NCBI RefSeq assembly: GCF_014839835.1
Contig: NC_071615.1
Coordinates: forward strand, 2,666,001 to 2,730,000
Origin: Dryobates pubescens
Lineage: Eukaryota; Chordata; Aves; Piciformes; Picidae
DNA length: 64,000 nt
Direction: 5' to 3'
The notes under the pieces are model-generated. The model ran no database searches. It was not told the DNA's origin and saw only the letters and a program-made list of their open reading frames with translations. Each line of letters begins with the position of its first letter. Positions within the stretch are counted from its first letter, which is position 1. Shown piece by piece: positions 46,901 to 57,335 of this stretch. Made by a program: the position numbers and the translations under genes.

Positions 46901-49900
46901 CACCACCACCCTACCCTCGCCTCAGAGCCACAGAAGCAGCAGCTGTGTGCCATACATACCATGTTTACAGAAGCCTCTGTCATACCAGGGACAGTCTTTG
47001 ATCTTAGACTCCGGGTCAATGTGCAAGAATGGACATTCTTTGTTACTGCATTCCCCTGTACCAAAGGCAAACACACTGCTTAGTCAACGGTGCAGGCTCC
47101 AGATCCAGTGGCCCTCAAAAAACATTACCTGGGTGATGCAGCTCCCACAAAACTGTTACCAACATTTGTAAGGCTGCCTGCCTTAACCTAGATGAAGAAC
47201 TGAGGGCTCACCACAGCAAGTAAAGGTCTACCAGGCTGGATACTTTTATGCTTTTTAAAAAACAATGAGGAAACTGAATTTGATAGAGCAGTCATGATAA
47301 CAAAAAACCAAACATTTAGTGCACCACGAGTGTGGAGAAACTACAAATTGCGCACTAACCTCCATCCAAGGAAACCTACAAGACTGTAAGTTTCTGACAG
47401 CAAGTTGCCTCATTATGTCCAGATCTCCAGAGCTGGAAAGCAAGTGCATAAAAGTTTTGCACTCCCATGCCCTCTGCTGCTCATCAACTCCCCAAAAATA
47501 AGAGTCATGCAAAGGCCGAGCTGCTCAGCCTGCTCGTCTCATACCCGAAACAGAACACAAGGCATAAAACCCAGGCAAAAACTTGGAACTTCCCCCCTCT
47601 TCCCCCAAGGGACGAGCTCCTGAGAGAGGAGATATCTACAGTAAATCACAAATTTGGAGTGGGGGGAAGGGAATAATATGGCAAAGGATTAAGCAGATCT
47701 GAAAAACCTACAACCTATATCATCAGACACAGAGGAACTGTAAAGCTCTGAAGACAAGACGAGAGGGAGGCACCACGATCCTCTTCAGGCTCTCACACCA
47801 ACCAGCATGGAATGCCAAGTAGGAGCTACAATGCCCCTTACCAAATTTAGAGTAGAAGTAACACTCAGGCATCTTGGTCATGTCATACTCATGCAGAAAC
47901 TCGCACTGGTCACCCTTTTTGCACAGTCCTCGTAGCCAATGTTTGCAAACAACTGTCTTTTCCCCGCTGATGTGTCGGAACGGGCACATGCCCCCTGGGG
48001 AAAGGATGGAGCAAGGAGAAGGGAAGGAAAAGAACAGTCAAAACAAAGTGTGGCACAGGCTATCATAGCTGCATTTCATTCCCCTCTGGCAAGAGAGGGT
48101 TCAGAAGTCAGCACTTTAAGTTAAAACAGGGAGTTCCACACAAGCCTTGTGCTGGCCTCTCACGAGCTAAGCAAGATGCTCTCCAGCTCTTAAGCGTGGC
48201 AGGCAACCACGAAGCACAGCAGCTAGCACAGGTACAACCACAGCATGCTGTCTGTGGTTAAGTCCAAGCCTTTCTTTACCAGCAGCTTTGCTTATCCATC
48301 TCCTAACTTCTCCCAGGCAACCAGCACCAGAACAAGGGGACACAGCCTCAAGCTGTGCCAGGGGAGGTTTAGGCTTGAGGTGAGGAGAAAGTTCTTCCCA
48401 GACAGAGTAATTTGCCATTGGAATGTGCTGCCCAGGGAGGTGGTGGAGTCACCACCCCTGGAGGTGGTCAGGAGGGGACTGGACATGGCACTTGAAGCCA
48501 TGGTTTAGTTGTCAGGAGGTGTTAGGTACTAGGTAACAGGTTGGACTTGATGGTCTCTGAGGTCTTTTCCAACCTGGTTGATTCTAACTTGTTAAAAACC
48601 CTACCACTACTCCACAGCTGCTGCAGGTATTCCAACATAGTATCATAGTATCAGTCAGGGTTGGAAAGCACCACAAGGATCATCTAGTTCCAACACCCCT
48701 GCCATGGGCAGGGACACCCCACACTAGGTCAGGCTGGCCAGAGCCTCAATCAGCCTGGGCTTAAACACCTCCAGGGATGGGGCCTCAACCACGTCCCTGG
48801 ACAACCCATTCCAGGGCTTCACCACTCTCATGGGGAAGAACTTCCTCCTCACCTCCAGCCTGAATCTCCCCACCTCCAGCTTCATTCCATTCCCCTTAGT
48901 CCTATCACCACCTGATATCCTGAGAAGTCCCTCCACAGCCTTCTTGGAGCCCCCTTCAGATACTGGAAGGCCACAATTAGGTCTTCTCGGAGCCTTCTCT
49001 TCTCCACACTGAACAGCCCCAACTCCTTCAGTCTGTCCTCATAGGAGAGGTGCTCCAGCCCTCTGATCATCCTTGTGGCCCTTCTCTGGACACCTTCCAG
49101 CATGTCCATATCCCTCTTGTACTAGGGGCTCCAGAACTGGAGGCAGTACTCCAGGTGGGGTCTCCCCAGAACTGAGCAGAGGGGGAGAATCACCTCTCTT
49201 GCCCTGCTGGCCACACTTCTCTTGCTGCAGCCCAGGATCTGATTGGCTTTCTGGGCTGCAAGTGCTCACTGAGAGCTCCTGTTGAGCTTCTCCTCCCCCA
49301 GCACCCCCAAGTCCCTCTCCTCAGAGCTGCTTTCCAGCCAGTCACTGCCCAGCCTGGATTTGTGCCTGGGATCCAACACCGAGGCAAACCTGCTCTGGCA
49401 GGGGAGTCAGACTAAGTGATCTCCAGAGGTCCCTACCATTCTGTACTCCTTCAGTTTTAACCTCTATCTAGGTTATTCCCCTCCACTTCACAAAACCTGC
49501 AGAAGGGACTGGAAAGTCTCCCTTGCCCCCTGCACCCCATAACTGTACTGGGATCATGACTTGCCTTTACCACAGGCCGCCTTTAGGAAGAATTCACAAA
49601 CAGCTGCACCCGATTCTGTGGAGAGAACAGACACAGAACTCATCTCAACAAAGCCTCATGGCAACTTTAAAAGCATTTCCTGCCCCAGAAAGACAACCTG
49701 GCCCTCAGCATCGTAAGGAAAGGAATTTCCAGTCCCTGCAAAGCTGCTCACTCCAGCCTGGCCCTCACAACTATCTGCATGCTTCTTGGGGATCACCACA
49801 GGGAACTTGCAGAGGTTTAGAATCATGAAGCACCAGATTGGATCTTTAGGATCATCTGGTCCAACCTGTCAAGACAAAAAGCACAGTCTAGACAAGTTGG

Positions 49901-51274
49901 CTCAGTAAGTGTCCAGCTGAATCTTAAGAGTGGTTTGGTGGGGCTTGTTTTGCTTTTCAGGTGTTTAGGTTTTGCTGACTGAGTTTTCCTTTGTGGTTAA
50001 GTCAGTCATGCCAGTGAACCCTTTATTCACAGCCCTGGCAGCAACAGACTGACATTTTTTGACCAGAACACACTGCAACAACCATTAGGGTGCTGTCCCT
50101 TGCTGATCCTTGACCAACAGGAACCACAATATTTGAGGAGTTAAGGCAAAAGTTCAGTAGGCCAGAAAATGTCAGCAAATTAGGAGTCTCCTAAGACTAC
50201 CTGTGTCAGATTATTAGGCTGGGGGAAAAGGTTTAGATACCAGGGCATGGATAAATCTGAAGTCTCCCCACAATCAAAATGTCTCATCTATCAAAAGGGA
50301 ATGAAAAAAAATTAGAATGTTTTATGTTGTAAAGAAACTTTAAAGGTCAGCTAGTTCAACCTCCTTGCAGTGAGATCTTCAACCAGAGCAGGTTGCTCAG
50401 AAATCCATCCATCCTGACCTGGAGGGTTTTCAGGGACAGGGCACCTAACACCTTTCTGGGCATCCTAGGCCAGTGTTTCACCACTCTCAAGGTAAAAATG
50501 TCTTCCTTCTTTCTACTCTGAATCTCCTTCTTTCAGTCTAAAACAATCACCCATTGTCCTGTCACAAGGGACCTCACTAAAAATCTGTCCCCAGCTTTCC
50601 TATCTGCTCCTTTAAGGACTGAAAGGCCACCAATAGGTCTCCCTGGAACCTTCTCCAGGCTGAACAAGCCCAACTCTCTCAGCCTGCGCTCACAGCAGAG
50701 GGGCACCAGCCCTCAGACCACTTTTGTGGCCTCCTCTGGACCTGCTCCAACCAATCCATGTCTTTCCTGTGCTGAGGACTTCAGGACTGGACACAGCAGT
50801 GCAGGTGGGGTCTCACCACAGCAGAGTACAACGTCGTAAAGTGATGTTTATGCACGACAGTGTCTCAGCTTTCTTTTTCCACCTGGCTGGATACTAACTA
50901 CAACCTTTACTAAGTAGGGAAGAAAAACATTCGGATTCAGAGGGAAACCTCACAAGGAAAGCAGAAGCTAGGTGGATCTAAGGATTAGACCTGAGCAAAG
51001 CACTCAGATCACCGCAAACCTCCCTCCATCCCAGCCACCCTCCCTCCATCCCAGCCACTTCAGTCAAGCCCGGGCCGGGGGTCAGGGGTGGCCCCTAGGC
51101 CAAAGGCCAAGGGCCGGCCCCGAACACCCCGGGGAGGAGGGGGCCGCGCCGCGCTCGCTGCCTGCACGCACTGTCCATGCCAGGGAAGGGCAACGGCTGC
51201 GCCCCCAGCTGCTGCTCCACAGCTTGTTCCAGGTCGAACTTGATGTGGTCCACGCTGGCGATGAGCTCCTGCAT
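43974..51274 (-). CDS. CPSF4: Cleavage and polyadenylation specificity factor subunit 4 (CPSF30), 8 coding exons
   Basis: CPSF30 is the CPSF subunit that, with WDR33, binds the AAUAAA signal in nuclear pre-mRNA 3' processing (family knowledge). Coding exons in transcript order: 51274-51172, 49615-49565, 47994-47842, 47055-46960, 46723-46630, 46165-46093, 45237-45145, 44042-43974; total 243 aa, near the 244-aa human short isoform. Five CCCH fingers are seen: C41-X7-C49-X5-C55-X3-H59, then fingers with cores [28 protein letters not shown] and [11 protein letters not shown]-terminal CCHC knuckle ([14 protein letters not shown]) is split between the last two exons; the protein ends AFLSGQ. Intron 2 has a GC donor (AAAG|GCAAGT) and an AG acceptor; other introns are GT-AG. 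An upstream acceptor (exon from 45258) would add NSSLTPQ and give 250 aa. The long human segment before that sequence was not found. Its first exon shares a CpG island with PTCD1. Confidence 0.96.
48306..48592 (+). mobile_element. CR1 LINE 3' fragment in CPSF4 intron 2
   Basis: Antisense to CPSF4. CACCAGAACAAGGGGACACA, then AGGTTTAGGCTTGAGGTGAG (ORF2 tail [20 protein letters not shown]) and the 3' UTR. The best-preserved member of its subfamily here. Confidence 0.92.
48640..49382 (-). mobile_element. CR1 LINE fragment in CPSF4 intron 2, about 0.74 kb
   Basis: The minus strand has an open C-terminal RT stretch ([40 protein letters not shown]) and [20 protein letters not shown]. Same strand as CPSF4. 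With the neighbouring plus copy it makes a facing pair in one intron. Confidence 0.93.
49390..49443 (+). mobile_element. CR1 LINE 3' tail remnant
   Basis: CTCTGGCAGGGGAGTCAGAC, then TGATCTCCAGAGGTCCCTA. It resembles the 3' end of the 15.75 kb subfamily. Confidence 0.65.
49560..49565 (-). other. CPSF4: GC-type 5' splice site of CPSF4 intron 2
   Basis: On the minus strand the exon ends TGTGGTAAAG and the intron begins GCAAGT, which matches the strong consensus of GC-AG introns. A GT donor lies 6 nt upstream (TGTG|GTAAAG). It would keep the frame but remove Gly50-Lys51 from the first zinc finger. Human CPSF4 has the GK residues, which supports the GC site. Confidence 0.85.
49820..49872 (-). mobile_element. 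Possible CR1 LINE 3' tail remnant
   Basis: AGAATCATGAAGCACCAGAT and GGATCATCTGGTCCAACCTG resemble a CR1 terminus, but the match is short. Confidence 0.45.
50320..50838 (-). mobile_element. Old CR1 LINE fragment in CPSF4 intron 1
   Basis: AGCTAGTTCAACCTCCTTGC through GGTGGGGTCTCACCACAGCA on plus. Diverged with no open frame, so older than most copies here. Confidence 0.85.
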
Positions 51275-51800
51275 GGTGGCGGCTGGGGGGCGGCGAAGGC
51301 GGGACGGAAGGGGGGGAATGGTGGAGGGAGGGGGGGGGGGCAGCGGGCGGCCGGGCCCGGGCTGGCCCGGCCCGGCCCGCTCCGCTCCGTGCCGGCAGTG
51401 CCTGAGGTGAGGGGAGGCGGCGGCGGCAGCTCCTCGCCGCCCCGCGCCGCCCGCCCGCGGAATGCCGGGAGTCACCCCTCACCCCGACGCCCAGCGGGCC
51501 GCGCGCGCAGCCCCACCAATCAGAGCAGGCGGGGCCGCGCTGGTGCCGCCCCTTCCGCCCGCGCCTGCGCCGCGCCTGCGGTGAAGGGAGCGGGGCCGGT
51601 GCAGGCCTGGGGGTGGTTTCCTCTCCGCAGCCGTCTGCCGGTGGCCAAGAGCAGGTCATGAGATCCATGCGAGTCCTCGGGCCGATCGCTCTGCGGTGCC
51701 GCTGGGCGTGTCTTGTGCAGCCCAGGAAGGCCCCGAGCCTGCTCTGGGCCTCAGGTCAGGGGCCGCTGCCGGGCTGGAGGCCGTTCCGATCCTCGCAGGT
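51060..51800. promoter_or_regulatory. CpG island and bidirectional promoter, CPSF4/PTCD1
   Basis: The two start codons face away from each other and are 384 bp apart (51274 on minus, 51658 on plus). The space between is very CpG-rich. It carries a CCAAT box (CCAATCAG, 51516-51523), an NRF1-like GCGCCTGCGC (51561-51570) and a long G-run on the plus strand (51301-51345). No TATA box is seen. The arrangement supports one shared promoter; strength and start sites are not known from sequence. Confidence 0.75.
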
Positions 51801-54800
51801 GTCCTGCAAGCTGCCTGGTGGAGACCCGAGAGAGAGCGATGCTGGCAGCTGCGCTGGAGCTGTTGGGGCGGAGGAGGAGGAGGAGGATGATGACGAAGGC
51901 GTGGAGTTCGGGACGCTGTCTAATAAATTTTCCTCAAGAAAATATTATCGCAAAACCACTTCACGCTTCCATAATTTAAAGCTTCATGAAGATGGAGAGG
52001 AAGAACCGGAAAGAAAACCTCGACGCGGACCGAAGAACACACCATACTGGTACTTCTTAAAATGCAAGGCTCTCATCAAAGAGGATAAGGTTTGCTCCCA
52101 GCTCTTCTCTTATTTGATTTTTTAATGCAGCTCTACGTTGTTCAGAGAGGTTGTGGATACCCCAAGCCTAGAAGTGTTCTAAACCAAGCTGAAGGGGGTT
52201 TGAGCAACCTGGTCTAGTTAAAGGTGTCCCTGCCCATGGCAGGAGGGTGGAACTGGATGATCTTTAAGGTCCCTCCCAGTGCGATTCTGTGAACTCTGCA
52301 ATCTGGTCCTTCTGTATCATCATTCAGTGTCTTTACAGAAAGAAGTAAAATAAGCTGTGAGGAATCTTGTGCTCTGCAGGACTTCTACCACAGCCTGCCC
52401 ACAGCTCTGTGTTAATGTGCATTGTAATCGATTCTCTTCCTGCCTCACGGATTTTCCTCTCCCCCGTAGCTGGCAGAGGCTCTGGAGCTGTTTGAGGTGC
52501 AGATGCTGAAGGAGGAGCGTGTGCAGCCAGAAGAAAGCAATTACACAATTCTGATTGGTGGCTGTGGCAGAGTTGGCTACGTGAAAAAGGCTTTCAGGCT
52601 CTACAATGATGTAGGTTTATGTTCATTCCTCTCTTAAACCTTTGCAATGTTTTCTGAGCTCAGACTGTTCCAAGCGCTTGGTCACATTAATTTGTCCCTA
52701 CCCTGCCTTTGAGTTAGGGTTTGTACCTCCTTAGCCTGAAACTCTTCAAATCCAGTTAAGAAAGTCTAACAGTCCTTCCCTGAAACCTTGGTGCAGATTA
52801 TTCTTCTCTTCCCTTAGATGAAGAAACGAGGCTTGACTCCCACTGAGGCCACGTACACAGCCCTGTTCAATGCCTGCGCCGAGTCCCCGTGGAAGGACTC
52901 TGGGCTGCAGAGTGCCCTCAAACTGCGCCAGCAGCTGAAGAGCAAGAATGAGGAGCTGAACCTCATCACCTACCATGCACTGCTGAAGGTCTGCGCCCTC
53001 TGCTCGGATCTCAGGATGTGCTTTGATGTACTGAAGGTAATGACACAGTTCTTTCCCCAAATGAAGTGTCATCTGCTCAGGTTAAAGCTCCTGCAAGTTG
53101 CCATATTTCACAGGCTTCGTTTCTTTTCCAGCATCTGATCATATTTCATTGATCCTTGGTCACACAACCACTGGCTTAGTAGACACCAGATGTTGAACAG
53201 AAGGAGGCAGCTGCAGAGGCTGGCTTTAAACTTCTGGCCAGATGTGTCAAAGGCTCCTTGAACAGAATTTTTGTGGGGCTCACAGCTGCTATATCTATCT
53301 CAGTTCATTTTGAGGACACGTTAATACTTGACTCCTTCTGGAGCTCTTAGAGCAGCTCTTTCCTGAAGAATGGGAATGGCTCTCTGGGATTGCTGTTCCT
53401 CCACCCAAGGTCATTCCAGTTCCCATGAGGGAGAAGCTGGGATCTGGGCAGGCCTTTCAGGCCTCTCCTTCTGGAGTGATTATTCTGCTTACAACCCTGG
53501 GAGCTGATATTGTGCTTTGCTGTTGCTGTACCCCAGAAACAACAGTAGTGTATGAGGTTCACACCCAGCTAGGATGGGCTGTGTGGGTGACTGGGAAGTT
53601 CCATGCCCTCTCTGCTCTTTCAGGAGATCGTGCAGAAGGGCCATGTGCTTACAGCTGAGACCTTCAGCTTCCTCCTCATGAGCTGCATCAAGGACAGCGA
53701 AAACGGCTTCCGGTATGCCCTGCAGGTTGGTCCTCATGCTCTAAGTGGGGAAGGGAAAAGCACTCCTGTGTGGAAATGTGTCACTTGAACACAAAGGAAG
53801 CAGCAGGTTGCTGAGAGCTGGTGAAACAAAGAGTTCAGCTCCTCCTAGGAGTAATTCTGCAGCTAGACTGCCATTAGGATGTCTCATACCTTGGTGGACC
53901 ACCCTGGATGATCTCACAAAGCTGCACTAGCTCCAGGTGTTCACTGTCCAGGGGCATCTCACTTCACCATGCTGTGAACTCACTCCTCTGCAAGCAGATA
54001 CTGTTAACAGATACAAGCTGCTAGGAATCTTCCTGTTCCTTAATTCTCACTCACATTTGGTGTTCATCTTCCCCCTCCTCAGGTCTGGAAACAAATGACT
54101 GCCCTTGGAATAAAGGCTAACAGCCACAGTTACAATCTGCTGTTGCGTGCTGCCAGAGACTGTGGGATAGGGGATCCCATGGTGGCATCCAGGCTCCTGC
54201 TCAGCCCCAGCACTGAGAACCCAGCTCAGCTAAGGCTTGCACCCGTGAGGCAGAGGGAAAAGGGGAAAAGTCAGAGGAGGAAAGGAGCAGAGCATGCAGC
54301 TGCTGTCCAGCTGGATGTGGAAGCCATGGAAAACCAATTCTTTCAGGAGAAGCTGGTGCAGCCTGAAGAACTGATCTGCCCACAAACCAAAGATGTGACT
54401 CAGGCTGAAGCAGAACCAGCTGCCCTGGACTGCCCCAGCACAGCTGGCAGCAGGACCGAAGTGTTGGTGACAAAAGGCCAGAACGAGGTGGAGCAGGCAC
54501 AAGCAGACCTAAGCCAGAAGCTGCCCTTCTGCAAGCTGCCCAACTTGCTGGATTCCAGGAGACCCAGTGCAGAGGTGGTGTCCCTGGGGACAGTGGCCAC
54601 CCCAGCCCATCGACTGGCTGTGATGGGGGATGTGGAAGGCTTCTTGAATAAAATGAAAGAGGACAATGCAGAACCCAACATTAAAACATTTACATTGCTG
54701 GCTGAACTGGTGGAACCCCAAAGCCCTTCAGAGTCCTATTTGCTGGCAAGCTTAGATAAGCATAAAGTGAAAGTAGATGTTACCTTCTATAATACTTTAA

Positions 54801-56514
54801 TAAGGAAGAAAAGTAAACAGGGAGATCTGGAAGGAGCAAAGGTGAGGAAAAACTCAGTCCCAGCCCTTTCACCACCTCCTTGTCTCAGGAGGCCTCCTGA
54901 GTTAGCTGTGTTTCACTGTGAGACCTGCTTCTGTACCCACAGTAGAAACTTGTGTCTTGCAGAGCATGTTACCAGCTTTAGTGAAGAAGGGACTGTCTCC
55001 CAACCTCCACACCTTTTGCAACTTGGCCATTGCCTGCCACCAAGAGAAGGATGGGCTGCAATTGCTCTCAGATTTGAAGGTAATCAAAAAAACCTCTGCT
55101 GTGTGGGGTTTGAGCTGCAAGAAGAGGCAAAGGGAAGTATTAATGCTTCTAAAAAGACTTGCTGAGCAGGTGAGCAGTAGGGTTCTCACTCCCAAAATAG
55201 GCACCTCTAGAGTAGCAGCTGTGGTCTGTCCTACACCTGTGATGGGACAGCAAGCTGCTACACAAGTTTGGGAGTGAGAACTTTATCCTTATCACAGAAT
55301 CATGGATGGGTTTGGAAGGATCCTTAAAGATCAGCTAGTTCTGACCACCATGCCATGAGCAGGGACACCTTCCACTGGACCAGGTTGCTCAAAGCCCCAC
55401 CCGGCCTGATCTTGGATATTTTCAGGGATGGGACATCCAAAACCTCTCTGAGCAACCTGTTCCAGTGCCTCAGCATTTGCACAGTGAAGAACTTCTTCCT
55501 TATATCTAATCTAAATCTATCCCCTGGTAATTTGATACTGTTCCCCCCTGTCCTGTTACTGCACTCCCTGATAGAGTACTGCCTCCTTCAAGTACCAGAA
55601 GGCCACAAGAAGGTCTCACCTGGAGCCTTCTTTTGTCCAGGCTGAACAACCCCAGCTCTCAAGACTGTCCTCACAGCAGAGGTGCTTCAGCCCTCTGTTT
55701 TTTCAGCCCTCTGTTTTGACATCCTCCTCTGGATCTGCTCCAACAGATCCATGCCTGTCTTATATTGGAGGCCCCAGAGCTGGACACAGCACTGCAGGTG
55801 GGGTCTTACCCTCCCTTCAGTCCCTCCTTTGATGCAGCCCAGGATGCACTGGGCTTTCTTGGGGGAGAAATGCCTGTGTGCCTTTTCCTGTAGGGGTCCT
55901 GAGCTAGTTGGCAGACAAACATTTAACTCACAGCCTCTGTTGTTTCCAGAGGTCTGGTGTGACTCCCAACAAACACATCTACAGCACCCTCATCGCTGCT
56001 GCTGTGAAGCAGCTCAACTACAATTACCTCACCGAGATCCTGCGAGACATGAGGAGAAACCAGGTGGCTCCCAATGAAGTCATCATACGCCAGCTGGAGT
56101 TTGCAGCACAGTACCCTCCAAAGTTTGACAGGGTAAGTAACCCCAACTGGTCAGAGCATGAAGGCAGCAGGAAGCACACCAGCAAGAGAGGGGAAACGTA
56201 GCTCTCTGCCCAAGGCTTTGTCCTCTGGGTTTGCCCAAGCTGGCTGACGGTCACCGATGGCTGCTTGTGTAGTGGCAGCTTCTAGCTCTGGCATGCTGGT
56301 CCTCAAAGCAAGCTCTCTTCTAACAGGACCTTGTTGGGTTTCTTTGCAGTACAAGTCAAAGAACCCCTACCTGGAGAGGATCGATGGCTTCCGGGGCTAC
56401 TACTATCGGTGGCTGAAATTCATGGCAGGAGAGGAGACCCCGCACCCCTGGGCAAAATACAGGACAGCCACGTGGGAGGCAGATGAGGGGAAGGAAGAGG
56501 CTGGCCAGAAGTAG
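51658..56514 (+). CDS. PTCD1: Pentatricopeptide repeat domain protein 1 (mitochondrial), 8 coding exons
   Basis: PTCD1 is a mitochondrial matrix PPR protein acting on leucine tRNA levels, 16S rRNA and mitoribosome assembly (family knowledge). Coding exons: 51658-52089, 52470-52610, 52818-53036, 53624-53725, 54083-54841, 54963-55079, 55950-56132, 56350-56514. All lie in phase 0 with GT-AG introns; total 705 aa against 700 in human. The start [16 protein letters not shown] fits a basic mitochondrial presequence; a second ATG three codons on is possible. Residues 71-80 form an acidic run, then the conserved [12 protein letters not shown] and [19 protein letters not shown]-like helices run from about 145 to 330 ([54 protein letters not shown]) and resume in about 500-640 ([33 protein letters not shown]). 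A variable, low-conservation linker lies in the large exon 5. Introns 1 and 6 hold CR1 fragments. Confidence 0.96.
52138..52293 (+). mobile_element. CR1 LINE 3' fragment in PTCD1 intron 1
   Basis: TTCAGAGAGGTTGTGGATAC through GATGATCTTTAAGGTCCC. It lies about 50 bp after the exon 1 donor, in the same orientation as the gene. Confidence 0.85.
55292..55890 (-). mobile_element. Old CR1 LINE fragment in PTCD1 intron 6
   Basis: TATCACAGAATCATGGATGG through TGCACTGGGCTTTCTTGGGG on plus. Diverged; similar in age to the 50.3 kb copy. Its far end lies about 60 bp before the exon 7 acceptor. Confidence 0.87.
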
Positions 56515-56621
56515 CAGCAAGCAGGACACACAGTCCTGCATCCTCCTTGCGCTGGAAGAACTTGGAACTTACTCCCTTAAACTGTGGTGTAGTAAAGCTG
56601 CTGTGAAGCCAGGTTCTACCC

Positions 56622-56627
56622 AATAAA
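56622..56627 (+). terminator. Poly(A) signal of PTCD1
   Basis: AATAAA about 108 bp after the PTCD1 stop codon. It leaves a gap of about 500 bp to the BUD31 signal on the other strand, so the two 3' UTRs need not overlap. Confidence 0.7.
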
Positions 56628-57134
56628 ATAATTGTCCTTTAAGAAGCAGCAAATACATTTCCAGGGAATTTCCTTAAGCTGCAGAAGAGGGGATGAGCTG
56701 TAGCTTAACAAACCCCTGTGCCCTAGGAGGAAGAAGCAGCAAAACCAGATTTACTGGTGCTTTAGCTCAGTGCTAATGTGTCAGTTTCCTGGGTTGTGTG
56801 TGCATCTGGGCGCTCCAGGTGTGACCACTAAGTCTCTCCAGACTGCTGGCATTCCTGCATGGATCTACACCTTAATTCCAGGTTACCTCCAGTGAAATTC
56901 AGCTTACTCCTGTACAAGGTCAGAGGAAGAGTGTGACTCAGGCTGGACGCCTGAGAACCATGTTATTTCCTTTCCATGCAGCCTTAAGAGCTGGTTGAAA
57001 ACCAGCCCACGTTTAGAACACCTCCCAGTAGAAAAAGCAAACAACAAACCACCACCCAAACCACATCAAACAGGAGGAGGGGGGCAGGGGACTGCTTTGC
57101 CAGAAGTCCACAGCACTCTCTCAGAAGGGTAGTC

Positions 57135-57140
57135 TTTATT
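57135..57140 (-). terminator. Poly(A) signal of BUD31
   Basis: The plus-strand sequence tttatt reads AATAAA on the minus strand, about 195 bp after the BUD31 stop codon. Confidence 0.7.
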
Positions 57141-57335
57141 TTAAAACAAATGGCTACACAAGAACCTGCTCCAAAATGACCACCATTATATACATGACCC
57201 AGAGGAGGACCTTGCTGTTTTAATTGCTGTTAAGAAATACCTAATCACACAGAAGGTGGCTGTACCTGCACTAATAGTCCATCATCTAGGATGAGATCCC
57301 TCAGCCTTCAAAAAGTAGTCTGATGGCTGAAGGCT

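Noticed and set aside
51613-51657. Upstream extension of PTCD1 beginning at a GTG codon
   Set aside because: No ATG in that extension. The ATG at 51658 gives an N-terminus that fits a mitochondrial presequence and the human length.
50972-51668. 229-aa plus and 202-aa minus frames over the CPSF4/PTCD1 promoter
   Set aside because: GC-rich shadows. Only the [17 protein letters not shown] segment on minus is real coding (CPSF4 exon 1).
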